Shown: positions 47,501 through 59,624 of the stretch, in pieces | Numbering within the stretch: position 1 is the first letter of the stretch | How the letters are laid out: the number at the start of each line of letters is the position of its first letter | Origin: Vishniacozyma victoriae | Lineage: Eukaryota; Basidiomycota; Tremellomycetes; Tremellales; Bulleribasidiaceae | Direction of reading: 5' to 3' | DNA length: 64,000 bases | Assembly: GCA_017654735.1 (NCBI GenBank) | Contig: JADPYG010000089.1 | Span: 382,001-446,000 of the forward strand | Program-made: the position numbers and the translations under genes | The notes under the pieces: generated by a model | Seen by the model: only the letters and a program-made list of their open reading frames with translations | Told to the model about the DNA's origin: nothing | Database searches by the model: none

Positions 47501-49065
47501 AGGACTTTGGTAAATACATCATGGGTGATTTTGACATCTGTCCCGCAATATGTTATGAGATTGTGCAGTTCGGGAACGAGTTGAGAGGCATGAGTGATTG
47601 ATTCATCGGCGAATCTATTTCGGATAGATTTGTCGACAGGGATCCCACAGTGTAGGGAAGCGACTTCTGCAAGAGAGTTCATGGCAGTCACATCTTCCCA
47701 TGATTTCTGCATTGCCTCCACTTCCGAAGCGGCTTCAGCAAGTGGTTCGAGAAGATCGATATCCTTATCGGCTTCAGCTTCTTGTCGCAGGAAATCGATC
47801 GCTTCTGCTTCCCGTTCCAGTTTCTCCTTCTTGTTCTTTCGGTACTTCATCCATGTCGGCCTCTGAACAGAGGTGATGCCCCGAGTAGCGACGTGAAATG
47901 AGAGCGTATCGATCCAGCGGGTAGATGTGCGTTTCATATCATATTCCTCGAACACTCGAGCTCTGTCGTAGCCTACATTATGACCTATTACGAGTCGAGG
48001 TATATCCGATCCAGCTGGAAAGAGGGGTATCAAGTCATGAGGATATTGGTCCGGCGTACTGGTATCCCAAGCCATCTGAGCTGGAGGAGGTCCAGTCGGC
48101 GGATTTTGAAATATCGAAGGGCTGAGCCACGAGTACCATCCATTTGGCGTAACGGCAGTGGCCATGACGGGGTAGGACGACAGCTTGTAGAGCGTCTCGA
48201 CATCAAATGAAACCGTGGTTTCTTCTCCTAAGTTGTCGACCGCTTCCCACGTCCCATCCGCACGATACTTTGTCCAACCCGGCTTTGTCATTTCGAATTT
48301 AGTCGGTTTAGGCGGTAATTCCGCTCGAGCGAATTCAGTCGCCATGCTCAAATACGGCTCAGCAGTCTGTCGACCCAGGGCATGAAAGTGATCTCGAATA
48401 TTGGAGCCATGGAGAGGCGGCATGTCGAATGATAACTCGTCCAGAACGGCGGCTGCTTCGGGAAGTAGGCCATGTTGATTAAGGTGACGTTTTGATACTT
48501 CCAATAATGGTGCCGGGGGCTTTGGGAGTGACGGGCCAGGGAAGAGTTGGGAGTGAAGGGATGGCGAGAGAAGCTGTACACCGACTGGATTGCGTCTGAG
48601 GCCGGGAGTGACTATGCTGTTAGTACATTCCTATGTTCCGGACGAGCACCTACCCAATTCAGGCTCAGGCTCAAGCTCGATCGCTTTCTCTTTCCCTTTC
48701 CGAGTGGGAGTCGGTATCGATATATCACCACTGGGCCCAGCCTCATTCGCCTTGATCGAGTCTCTCCATGACGGCCCAAACGAAGCTCGATTCATTAGAC
48801 TCGGTAATCTCCCGGACGACTTTGGGACTATCGTCAGCCACTTTTACGAAGGTGACATACCTCTAACATCAATGCCCTGTTTCTTGTACTCTTTTTCTAG
48901 CTCGGCTGCATGTTTACTATCCTCCTCTTCTAACATCTTCATGAGGCTACTAGGTGCGAAGCCATCTTTCTTCCCATTGCTCTTTGAAGTAAAGCATCGT
49001 CTCGCTGTTGATAGCCGTACTCGCGCTGGGCGAGTCAGGCGACTCGTTTGAAGGCTCCGAAGCAT
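44571..49065 (-). CDS. MIP1: Mitochondrial DNA polymerase gamma, catalytic subunit
   Basis: Replicates mitochondrial DNA. Exons are 49065-48861, 48827-48654, 48611-46641 and 46588-44571; 1455 residues. The N-terminus MLRSLQTSRLTRPARVRLST is an Arg-rich presequence. The family block RRNPVGVQLLSPSLHSQLFP follows. The 3'-5' exonuclease motifs are present: ExoI VSFDVETLYK, ExoII VIGHNVGYDRARV and ExoIII YCGTDVKITHDVF. Polymerase motifs are A (VGADVDSEELWIASV), B (DSAKVFNYSRIYGAGKKHA) and C (LSVHDEVRYLAEEG), so both activities should be intact. The first introns had to be placed to link the presequence to RRNPVG. It is longer than yeast Mip1 (1254) because of linker and C-terminal extensions with Lys/Arg-rich sequence (KPRTARKRKVVERKIEEQ). 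It is divergent from LNP1. Confidence 0.95.
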
Positions 49066-49314
49066 ACTGGTCCAATCGAGAGGATGAATGCCGAGTCCTC
49101 GTTCCGGATGAGCCTATATGTACGCTATATTGTACGATTATGGAACTGACAAGATGATGAGATTAGAGGGGTAAAGTCAAGTGATCGGTTAAGTTGATTT
49201 CCTGGAATTTGTAGAATACATTTCAGTCCACTTGTAAACTCGTCATCCATCTCTTACTTTGCTTCTGTACATTGCTACTACTGCTACCCAGGTCCAGAGA
49301 GAGCAGCAGGCAAG

Positions 49315-50714
49315 ATGGGAATATTCTCCTGGTTCAGCAAAGTAGGTTCCCCCTCATGTTTACAGAGGAGGATGACTAACAAAGAAGCCCTCGGCACCAG
49401 ACTATGAAACGCTCCTATCCCGCCTCTCATCCGATATCAGCGATGCGAAGATTCACCTATCCGAGATCAGGCTACGTGAGAGACGCTCAGCGTTACTCAT
49501 CACTCTATATGGTCTAGGTCTATGGGCATTATGGGCGGGACTATGGTGGGTAAGAGGCTTACCTTTCGGTCTACTAGGGTGGGATAGGGAAGGTATGGAA
49601 GTCAAGATAGTCGGTGCTGCTAGTGTTGGTATTGGACCTATCTTGTATGTCTCACAAATAATTCAAGGAGCTAATGGTAGTATCTACGCCTTAAATAGAT
49701 TATTGGGACTATACTTCAATCGACAGCGTAATGCCGAAGGTACGTTGTCTTTGTGGATAGAGCTGATGATAGAACACCACCTAAGGAAGTTATTGGCAGA
49801 ACAACGCAAACAGCTAGATGCAATCAAGAAAGCTACAAACTACGATTCCACCCGAAAGCTAATTGAGCTGTATGATGAAAATACCCCTTCAGGCTCGCCC
49901 TCTCCTCAAAGGCAAATGGCAGTCCCCTCGAATCCCGTTACTCCTGTCCGACAACCCGCTCCAGTACCTGGATCAGCTAAAGGATCACCAGCTGTGAAGG
50001 GAACACCGCGAGCTCCTGGCCATTTAGTAGGAGTGGGAGGTACACCACAAGGTATGTCTCCCTCCTGGGTCCCAGCTGATAGTAGCCCCTGGTACACCTC
50101 AGGAGATGACTTCTGAACATGCTGCCGCCCTTCATCTTCAGATGCAAGCTATTCAACCTGTCCTTCCCACGCCCGAGAAGAAATGGTACGATAGAATCGT
50201 AGATGGTATTCTCGGGGATGATCCTTGTAAGTTCTCCTCGCAACTTCTCCTAGCAAATGAGAGTAGATCTGATGGTGTAGCACAAGCGCCTCAGTCGAAG
50301 TATGCTCTGGTATGCGGAGAATGTTTCAGACACAATGGCTTAGTTGGAGGGAAGTACGAATGGGAGAGAATGCGTAAGTCACTTTCTTCTCTCTTGCTCA
50401 ATGAGCTAACCAACAGAATGGATATGCCCAAGTAAGCCAAATATCGCGAGACAAAGGGTGAACTAATGACAGGATGTAATCACTTGAACCCACCCCCAAT
50501 CTCCAAATCAGCCCCACCAACCGCCAACCCAATCTCAACACCCACTACACCCTCTCATAAACCCATACACCCAGCACCTAGGCCAAGGAGGGGACTATCA
50601 GATAGAGGTACACCTAGGAGTAGTAAATTGCAAGAAGTCTTTTCGGCTGCAGATGGCGATGAGGATGAAGAGGATCAAGGGGAAGAGGCGATGGATGTAG
50701 ATGAACAAAAGTAG
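49315..50714 (+). CDS. LNP1: Lunapark (Lnp1), ER three-way-junction protein
   Basis: Stabilises three-way junctions of the ER network. Exons: 49315-49341, 49385-49739, 49773-50051, 50083-50226, 50281-50373, 50417-50431, 50473-50714; 375 residues. Start MGIFSWFSK is typical of the family (often N-myristoylated on Gly2). Two membrane segments follow (ALLITLYGLGLWALWAGLWW and KIVGAASVGIGPILYVSQII), with a coiled-coil region before and after. The C-terminal zinc ribbon is CGECFRHNGL and WICPRCNHLNP, giving four Cys ligands. Exon 6 is only 15 bases and carries the third zinc-binding Cys. Exon 4 starts at tandem acceptors (gatagtag). The tail is acidic (EDEEDQGEEAMDVDEQK). Confidence 0.9.
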
Positions 50715-50992
50715 AGTGGTATAATATGGTAATACACGAGAACAGTAGAGCATGCATAGTCACGATCAGCACTTAGTATTGATCATATGCCATCTTAAGC
50801 GAGTGACGTGTCGAACCAGAGAATGACGGATATCAGCTTCGGATCTATAGATCCCTCAACGAGATCTGGAAAGGTCCAACAGCGATATACTTATTCTCTG
50901 CATCTGTATCGACACGTACGTGGACGAGACGCCTCTATAACCCAAAATTTGCCCAGCTTGGTCTTCGGTCCCATCGCCCTTTTAGTCGATGA

Positions 50993-53308
50993 TTACCACC
51001 CCCCAAAAGCCCCAAACCCAGCACATTCCCCCAAATACTGAGCCAACCCACTCATGTTCCCCTCAATCACCTCCAAAAGCCTCGGCTCCATAGTCTCAAA
51101 AGCCAACCTCGCCCTCTCTAGTTCCGAGCTACTTATCCCAGCAACTTCTCCTCCAATATTGCCTGCTTCCTTCTCTTCCTCTTCCTCTTCTTTCAAGACA
51201 TTATCCGGGATTGGTAGTCCAAAGCGATCTGCTTGTAGATGCTTTCTACGTTCTGCTTTGGCTTCTTGTGTTAATCCCGCGTCGGCCGGGAGGGCTGATG
51301 TAAGATCTGAACGGAGTGTTCGGGCGATATTACGGAGTAGAAGTGAGGTGAGGTATGTGACACCTATTGGATGATGGCGGGAGTCGGTCGGTGTGATGGA
51401 CGCTGTGAAATGTAATTTATAGTGTCGAGATAAAGGCGGTGGAGGTCTGCTCAAGATGTTGTGGAATGGGTCGTCGGAAAGGGCGGATGAAGGGTGGATG
51501 GTGACTTGTTCGGCGACTGGTATCTGGTTTGTCAAGGGAAGGTGGGTGCAGACGTGTGATAGAGTAATGGGGACGTGACCACAGGAGTTCCATTCACACG
51601 TGGATGCCGTGGATGTTATGTGCGCTTCTCGGACATGTTCGAGTAAGCGAACCGCATCATTGTGAGATTCCGGGTTTGGGCAGTCGACCCAGTGACATTT
51701 GAATCGTTGATGGTCGTCTGTCTATCAGCCACCGAAGCATCATAAAGTACGAAACATACCAGAACCCTTTCTCCATCCCAATCCCCAGATTACGAACTTG
51801 TTGGGACCGTTTGGGTCCTGGATGACTTTCGGACTCGAGCCGGGGAACGCAATAGTGACGTTCTTGATGACCTCGGATGCGGTGAGCATCTGCTCATGCG
51901 GTGCTTCTCTCGTAAAGAAATCTCGGTAGGCATGCCAGAATGTCACCTGGAGGACCGAGGACGAGGCCGAGTAGACAAAGTTCTCGTGCATCCTGTCATC
52001 AGCAGTCAACCATAAATCAGGACACACGTGGACTCACCAGTGAATAGCCCTTTCTGGTTCTGGCATTGCGAGCAGTCTCCTCTTGGCGACCATGCTCATG
52101 TACGGTGGTCGATCGCCTACTGGAACTACCACTCCCGCACCTTCCCCCGACTGAAGTGCCTTCTGCGCAACATCCCTATCAATCTTTCGTTTCTTTGTAG
52201 CCTGTTCCAATTGACCACTGGCAGACGCAGGGTTAGGAGTGATGACTCCATAGATCTGTCCCGGGGCTTCCCAATTGGCGGACGTCTTTCGGATTCCATG
52301 TTCAAGTAGGAGAACCATATTTCTCAGATGAGCTGGGAAGTCCCGGTCGGCAAGGATTGTACGTGAATTGGCGGAATTCTGGGTGAGGGAAATGAGCAAG
52401 TCGATCGAATATTCGAGTAGTGGCATTGGTGGTGTAAGGGTGAGTGTCTTGAGGAGATGTGGGATGAGAGTGGGAGGCGGTAATTGGATATTTGGGATCT
52501 GGAAAGCGACAATCAAGATTGGCAGTAGATTGTGCAATATGCCAGCATCCCGTGTCTCGATGATAAAAGTTGGTAGTGTATGCGAGAAAGCTTGCATTAG
52601 GTTCCTGGTGGTGCTGGAAGAGGTGGATGCGATGGTGGATTGTTGGATATACGGGAATGTGGACTGAACGAGTACGAACAGATGTTGTAGAGGTTCGGAC
52701 TGACGTAGTGATGATTCCAGCAAGAACTCGACCGGCAGAGAAAATACTCGAGCGACCAGGTCGATGAATCGCGGTTTACAGATTGATTTAGCGTTTGATG
52801 AAGAGAAACTTGCGTTTCGAAGGATCAACAATGAATTGATTGCCCTGCTCTCCAAGTCCAAATCCCTGCTCCAGTCGCTTATTATCCCCATAACACCATC
52901 GTTGCTCCCTTCCTCGACAATCCCGTTCTTCAGACAGTATAGAGCTGACTCCTTCTCCAATTCCTCCAGCCATTTGAGTGGATAGGCCAGTAAAGCATTC
53001 ACACTATCCGGCCATCCATCCAACCGGAATACATCCCCGTGATCGAAAGAAGCAAGTACCAGTCGGGGTAGTGCCCAATCGACCTCCGATTCGATCCCAG
53101 ACCTCAAAGCAAGGAATAAGCGGTTCCTCGCGCCTGGATGCAGTTCGCCTTGGGAAGGGTTATAGACGGATTGTATTGGCATTCGAGGTTGTTGTTGCGG
53201 AGGTTGTGGGTGTGAACGATGCTGTGGTGGTGGTTGATGATGTCGAGAAGAAACATGTTGGGAATTCGGAAGGTTGGCTATTGGCCTAGGGTTGTATTGA
53301 GTTGCCAT
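50993..53308 (-). CDS. RSC9: RSC9-like chromatin-remodelling complex subunit
   Basis: Nuclear subunit of an RSC/SWI-SNF type remodeller. Exons are 53308-52038, 51992-51760 and 51717-50993; 742 residues. The start MATQYNPRPIANLP was chosen for its context (GCCATGGCA); a frame-compatible ATG lies 18 codons upstream. After a Gln/Pro/His-rich N-terminus comes an alpha-helical repeat region (NRLFLALRSGIESEVDWALP, VDWALPRLVLASFDHGDVFR), then PPYMSMVAKRRLLAMPEPER, an RFX-like segment (VTFWHAYRDFFTREAPHEQM), and a C2H2-like finger FKCHWVDCPNPESHNDAVRL plus CEWNSC-x12-CTH. This order matches fungal Rsc9 and animal ARID2 C-termini; the ARID itself is not apparent. It converges with LNP1 (278 bases apart). 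Confidence 0.78.
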
Positions 53309-53851
53309 GGCCTTGTGTATAGTGATTGATGTCCAAAGTAGAGTAGTTGATTCAACATACATTCTACGCGTCGAATTTGCTTCCGTACATCAACACCGTC
53401 TAGGGGAAGGTGTTTCGCTCTCATGCATAGTATGGGTCAAGCTCCAGCATTGCTTTGATGTCTGCAGTCAGAGAGATAACAGCAGGGATGGGTCTCGGAT
53501 CGAAGTAGACGATAAAAGCAAAGCGATCCTCGGTTGTCACTGGGCAAAAAGATAGAAGTCACAGCTCAAGTCTTTTCCCGACGCGAGGCTGAGAGACATC
53601 ATCTCGGATCAGAAAGTGTGAAGCGACCAGCACATCTTTTACAGCCACCGCGGGTGTATCAAACCAGGCAAGCAAGAATGATAGTATCTCGGTATATCGA
53701 CCGTCCATTCGAACAATACCTCAACGTTCGTACACTACCGAACATGACAAGCTCGTGGGGGCATCCAATCATCTCATCTCTGAACCTACGGTCTACTCTA
53801 TGGAATCTTCTATCGTAACATCGTGTACTCTGGTCTGCCCAAATGAGTGTA
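53309..53851. other. Intergenic, no gene seen
   Basis: Upstream of RSC9 and downstream of the small membrane protein gene on the same strand. Short frames on both strands have no coding character. Confidence 0.5.
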
Positions 53852-54466
53852 TCACTTGTATACCTGCCCTCTCTCCTGATCGAGTCGATACTCCTCGACC
53901 TCCCCGTCCCTCTCAATAGCCTTGACATACCGCCTCTGCTTCCATGCCAAGTACAATCCAAAAGCACTAGGGAACCTGATATTAGCGCTTCTCCACTAAA
54001 AGGCGAGACGGGACAGGGACTTACAAAACAACAGCAACAAGTGCAATCAAGATATAGGTCAATGTCTCCTTCATCCCAGTTGGTGGGATCTGGACTAGGG
54101 AGTATGCCGTCAGTCCTAGGGCGGCGGCCCAGAAGAGTGTATCGATTATCGCCATCACGAAAACGGTCGTTACGTTGTACCATCGTCTCCAGGATGGAAT
54201 GTGGGATGTGAGGAGGATATAGAGGAGGAATGCGATGGATTTACCACCCTTCTCGTCAGTCTCCTTCGTCCTGTCCCACGAGAAGTAGAGGGACTTACAG
54301 CTGTGATGACTACAATATCCATCCTGTTGGTGAATGTCGACGACACACCCCAAGTCCTATAGGCTCCAACGGCGACTATAGCAATAGCCATGAGAAAGTT
54401 GATCCAGTCGCAGTTCAGGAGTAGACCGTGACGAGGATAAGTCATGAATGCGTTCGAGGTCTTCAT
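53852..54466 (-). CDS. Small four-helix (MARVEL-like) membrane protein
   Basis: 171 residues in three exons: 54466-54299, 54248-54025 and 53975-53852. Membrane segments are WINFLMAIAIVAVGAYRTWG, SIAFLLYILLTSHIP, VFVMAIIDTLFWAAALGLTA and LTYILIALVAVVLLFPSAFG, followed by a charged cytosolic tail (LAWKQRRYVKAIERDGEVEE). Size, four-helix plan and the FW...A pattern in helix 3 resemble fungal MARVEL-domain proteins, but I see no diagnostic motif. A second gene with the same plan lies 2.3 kb away on the same strand (56.8-57.4 kb), so they may be an old tandem duplication. Confidence 0.7.
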
Positions 54467-56767
54467 CGCGATTGATTCGTGGTTATGGAAGTGGTAGTGA
54501 GTGAGTAGGTGGGTGAGGAAGGATTTCGGTCAGAATGCATGCATTATATACCTATCATCACTCGCTCTTGGACACATGATCGGACCGCAAGATGGTGCCC
54601 GCTGAGCATCCACTTTATCTTGGCAAAGACAAAATAGGTGTAGAAATCAAGCCACACCCTCAACCAGACGCGGAAGGAACGGGGCAATTCCGACGATCCC
54701 CTCTGATCATACCTTGTTAACTATAACGTCGATCCGAGATCTCAATTGTGGCTTGTCCAGTAGAAGTCTACTGCCGGTCATGAGCACAGGTCCAAGCATG
54801 ACGACATTTTGTAATGGGCCGAGCTGAGAGGTGATGAAATGATCGGTCGCCTTTTGTCCGCATGTTTCATATCGTGGTGGGTCCCTTGTACGTCAGCGTC
54901 TGCCATCCACGAGAACAATAGAGCTAAGATACGCACTACTCAGAGTTAACAGCTCCATGCCTCCATATGGCCAGACCTCAGATTTTGCAACTACTGTCAC
55001 GCCGCAAGAGCTGATATCAAAGCCAGCCAGAGATAACAGTAAATACTTACGGATAAATTCAGAATCGTTCGTGTGGATACGAGGTATATCAGATCATGGA
55101 TCCGATCAGTCAATGGAGTCGAAACATGCATAGTCCACGTGAATGGCAGTGCAAGAAGGTCGGGGGGGATCGGTAAGACTTCAGAGCCTGATCAAACACG
55201 ACCTCCGATGTATTCGGACTTCTTCTACACTGAAGATGATCTACATAGTCTCCCATACACAGGTCTGAGCTTATGCCTTCTTTCTCTTCATGCCTTACCA
55301 AGTGAGCTTTGACCAAGAGATGATTCGCAATCTAGTCAATACTCGCAGTACAGTAGCACAAGAATCTCCGGAAGAGGCAACATCAGATATCCCTGTCCGT
55401 CACTAATACGGGAACCCTAATCTCAAGTTGACCCATGCGAGCTATAATCTCGCCCGATAATTGTATGTGGACCTGGTGGCTTGGTCGATCCCTTCTCATG
55501 AGAAAGAAAGGAACAAGGGGGACGAAGCCAAGTACTCCTTTTGTTTGAGGGTTCCTACATTGTGCACACATGAAGTTGTCCTCATCAGTGGGTTCTTTTT
55601 GACCTCGTCTTTCTTCACATCCGATCAATCCACTCATTGGTTCTTTGCCTCGAGGACCATATTCGCGTCATATTCGCATTGACTGGAATGACCTCCAGCA
55701 TCTACCTTTCATCAATCATCCTCCATCTCCAAGCAACGATATCGACTTCGGTATTGAAAGGATGACCAGATGTTCGATTCTGAAGCGGAAGGGCGGGCTT
55801 CAAAGGACGGTCCATCAAAGGAAGGGGCGAATGGGGCGTGCTAGTGGTTGCGAATCCCAATGAGCTTCATAGCGCCACCTTTCGAGCTTGAGCTTCTTCA
55901 ACTGTACATATCACTTGTGATTTCCTTTAATCGACAAATAGTCATTGAATAATCGTATCTCCTGGACTCGCTGGGACTGTACGACTCGACATCAAAACGA
56001 TCAGCATCCCATCACGCCGGCATCATATCGCTGCCCCTCTGAGCGATGACCGTGTCGTAAGCCAAATCACCAAGGCTGTACACCTTGTCATCCCGAAATC
56101 AAGCATATCGCGTGAGCGTCCCTCGCTCTCGCCGGTCTGCGGGACCGCCAATCACCTACACGATACACTTCTTCTGATCGGACCTGCTGGACCGCTAGGG
56201 AAGAGCATAGCGACCAAGTCGACCCATATTACCCGAATCAGATCCCCATGGACGAACCGACTGCCGGGGCAAGGAAGGGACGAAGGATGGTCCGATAATC
56301 GAAAAGAGGTATGGGACAAGCGATGGATTGATGCTTCCAAGGGTTTATGTCGATACCTGGATTAAGCGAGAGTGATATACATGGGAGGATAGAGAGAGAA
56401 ATGATGCAAGAACTGGATAGAGGATTGGTATCAGCGGATCAAGATCAAGTCGGAAGATGAGGAGAAACGAGGGTGGTTCTGATGAAGCGATTGGATGGAA
56501 GCGATTAAAGGAAGCGATTGGATTGGAAGTGATTGAGTGGGTGGGAGTGGAATAGGATATGATGTGGATATGCATAGTAGATGCAAGACTTATCGAATCA
56601 ATCGACAGCAGGCGATCCGAAACCGTTCCCACTTTATCCGTTTTCTAAAACCCCATCTAATTCCCGAATTCCCGAAGCCAGAAACACCATCTACAAGTCC
56701 CTCCCCTTTCCCCCTATACGGCAAAAGAGTCGTTGAGGTTGTTGCTGGGAGACCTCCTCTGCCCCAT
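54467..56767. other. 2.3 kb gene-poor stretch between the two small membrane protein genes
   Basis: No protein gene could be supported on either strand. Open frames are short, lack family resemblance and are not flanked by convincing splice signals. The part at 56380-56560 on the minus strand is pyrimidine-rich. Confidence 0.45.
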
Positions 56768-57397
56768 CTACTCGTCATAATCCCTGTTCAAGATCCTTAT
56801 CGAATCCTTAATCCACGCAAACCAAGCAGCACCGTTCGCGATAAAGACGGCGACCAGAGCAACAAGCCTACGACGAGTCAGCGATATCTCCCTACAGTCA
56901 TCAGGATCACAATCACTTGCAAGTTGGCAATGCTCAAGGCAATTACAGACCATCCCATGTCTTCAATCGGCTTCGAAGCGGAGTGGTTTGTCGCCTTAAT
57001 CCAGAACAAGATACCAACAACTGAAGCCTGGACCGCGAAAGCGGCTTTGTCCAATCCGGAGTGTACCCTCTTGTTGTAAATTCGCTTGGCGAATCGGTCG
57101 GAGGGGAATAAGAGGATGATACCGGGGGTTCCGGCGTAGAGAGGGCACGGGAGCGAGAGGAATTCTTATCTCGTCAATGATAAGTTCAATCCGGTTCTAG
57201 GGATGTCGAAGAAAATAAACCAGGAAGAGAGGACGTACGAAAACCCCAGTCACGACTCCACAAGCTCTAAGCTTAGTGGATGCCTGCTCCCATACTTCGC
57301 CCGTCTTGATTCCTGTAAGAACCAATCCCACCAAATTCAATCCGATTGACATGGAGGGGTGGACGATTTTTTCGAGTTTCTCTTTGTAGCAGGACAT
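56768..57397 (-). CDS. Small four-helix membrane protein, possibly decaying paralogue
   Basis: Exon 1 (57397-57239) encodes MSCYKEKLEKIVHPSMSIGL and a first hydrophobic helix, ending at a good donor GTACGT. A second coding stretch (about 57110-56890) reads YAGTPGIILLFPSDRFAKRI, then AAFAVQASVVGILFWIK and DMGWSVIALSIANL. The third (to TAG 56770-56768) has RRLVALVAVFIANGAAWFAW. The topology mirrors the neighbouring gene at 53.9-54.5 kb. However, I found no donor/acceptor pairs that join these pieces in frame: exon 1 ends in phase 0 but exon 2 needs phase 1, and the exit of exon 2 fails in the same way. Either extra introns are missed or the gene carries frameshifts. Confidence 0.45.
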
Positions 57398-59039
57398 TTT
57401 GGTTGATAGGAAGAGCTGGTTGCTTGGACGGTGGAGTATAGTTGCGAGTAGGTAGTCGGTAAGAGAGGTGTATGGATACAAGCTACAACTAAATGAAATA
57501 TGATTTGATATTCTCGACCGCAAAAGAATAAAATCAAAGATCTCTGAGGTTGCCTCCCCCCAGGCCAGAGGGGGTCCGAGCGTGTAAGCACCTGAATTGC
57601 ATGTAACTACAATCAATTCCGCCATAGTCATCGTTGATTATTAGAGGCCTTTGTGTGATGGAAATCATCACCGCCCTTTGTCAAGGTTTCTTGGCTTCTG
57701 TCGTACCATTATAAATGTACCATACCCTTGCCTCCGTGGTCCAGCGACCTGCTGATAAGATATGAATGACTGATCGGAGTTGTCGCACCCAGGCACCCGG
57801 GTTACGTCAGCTTACTGCCACGCGGCCTTATTGATCTGGGCTCATGGCCTTGAGCCTCTATTAGGAGAGTGCTTGCAAGATCATACGTATCACTACGCTA
57901 CATGTCAGCTTTATCTCGTCTATCGAGACAGAACAAACCATTAAATCTCGACGGCAAGGTGCATGTCATCATCTTTCGTCCTCGATCCTCCGTGCCACAT
58001 CATGGCACATGGTGTTGAATTGTGATACTCATCTGATCGTTAGGCGTTATTTACATTTCAACTAGGAGGATCGGAAGGGAAGAGGGCAAAAGCAAGGATG
58101 AACGAGACCAACCATCCCTATCCGATTCATCGGTACGACCAATGGCCAGGTCCAAGACCGCAGCTAGTGCTCTAACAGGCGGAATAGGCGATTGAATGAG
58201 CGGGTTCGAGATCGAGAGCAAAGAACAGGGATAGGCTACGTGGACTTCGTTCAAACCTCGTCGTTGGTTGGTTACCGGTGCTCACTGGCAAGCCAGAGCA
58301 TAAGTACAGCACATAGGTCGGCCGGCGGACGTTAGTAGCCCAACCGCCTCAGGAAAGAGGGGAAAGGGAGAGGAAGACGGGCGATAAGAGGAAAAGGAAA
58401 AGAGCAGATCGATGCATAATAAGAACTCGTGATGGCTGGAGAAAGAAGAAAAGCGAAAGACGGAGTCAGAGAGAGGCGGGAAAGAGAAGCATTGAAAGAA
58501 TGGAGGAAAAGACAGCCAAGAGAGGGGGGGGACTAGCAAGACGCTAAGGTATATGAGGAGGGAAAGAGATACGGATTGGAAAAGGAGAATATGTCGCGGG
58601 CAGCGAGAAAGATACGGGGGGTTGAGGGTCGAGCTGAGAGACGGGGAGAAGAGGATGAATGATAGACTGAACGAATGGATGACAGAGCTATGTCCGCTTC
58701 GGAGGGGGAAGGCTAAGTTTACGTTGGAGGGAGAGGGGACAGGCTAGGTCCGATAAGGAGAGAGAAGGTGATGTCCAGTCTGGAGGGGAAGTATGAATGA
58801 GGTCGGCAACGAAGACAAGGCGAAGGTAGAATGAGAATGAGACACGAGGATGAGGTTACAACGAGAGAGGCTGATATAACAACCATTGGGCTATGGAGCC
58901 ATGAAGCTACAGCGATAGAGAAGGTTACAGCGGTATGGCGTCACAGCGCTGGGGAAGGGTATGGGTTATGTTACAACGATGGAAGGGGAGGAGGGGGCAG
59001 GAGGGTTGTCACAAGCTATAAAGAAGGGAAAGCACAACG

Positions 59040-59470
59040 GTCATGTAGTCTGGCGGAGGGCGCAGGAAGATGGTCATAGAATCTGGCGGAGGGCGCAGGA
59101 AGATGGTCATAAGGTCTGGCCGAGGAGGCAGGAGATGGTCATAAGGTCTAGCCGAGGGGGCAGGAGATGGTCATAAGGTCTAGCCGAGGGGGCAGGAGAT
59201 GGTCATAAGGTCTAGCCGAGGGGGCAAGGGGGCAGGAGATGGTCATAAGGTCTAGCCGAGGGGGCAGGAGATGGTCATAAGATCTGCCGGAGGGGCAAGG
59301 GGGCAGGAGATGGTCATAAGGTCTAGCCGAGGGGGCAGGAGATGGTCATAAGGTCTAGCCGAGGGGGCAGGAGATGGTCATAGGGTCTAGCCGAGGGGGC
59401 AGGAGATGGTCATAAGATCTGCCGAGGGGGCAAGGGGGCAGGATAAGGTCACGGGGTCTAGAGGAGGGGG
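59040..59470 (+). repeat. Purine-rich minisatellite, about 32-base unit
   Basis: About 12 recognisable copies, plus two decayed copies at the right end, of a unit made of gggggcaggagatggt followed by cataaggtctagccga. The first copies have a longer gcgcaggaaga version, and the middle ones are nearly identical. A variant with aagatctgcc and the insertion gcaagggggcagg appears twice with four units between, hinting at a higher-order repeat formed by multi-unit duplication. Confidence 0.9.
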
Positions 59471-59605
59471 TAGAAAGATGGTCACAAGAGGATAAAGATG
59501 GAAACAGGGAGATTCGAACCGTCACGAGGTGCATGGTGAGGAAGGGAAGGGGTTTGTCAAGTCTGCGAGTGTGGAAAGGAGGGGAAGATGGGGGGGGAGT
59601 GGGCT

Positions 59606-59624
59606 GGGGGGGGGGGGGGGGGGG
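59606..59624 (+). repeat. Run of 19 consecutive G
   Basis: A pure G tract, preceded at 59590-59597 by a shorter G run. It lies about 130 bases right of the minisatellite. Such tracts can form G-quadruplexes, and the exact length may be a sequencing or assembly estimate. Confidence 0.9.

Noticed and set aside
58961..59176. Open frame through the minisatellite (repeated RRAQEDGH)
   Set aside because: The frame comes from the 32-base repeat and has no start context, splice support or conservation.
59040..59470. Possible CRISPR array
   Set aside because: Units are contiguous with no unique spacers, in a eukaryotic nuclear context with no cas genes; it is a minisatellite.
59500..59535. tRNA-like B box (minus-strand ggttcgaatc)
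   Set aside because: The flanking bases do not form a T stem and no A box or acceptor stem was found at the right distance.
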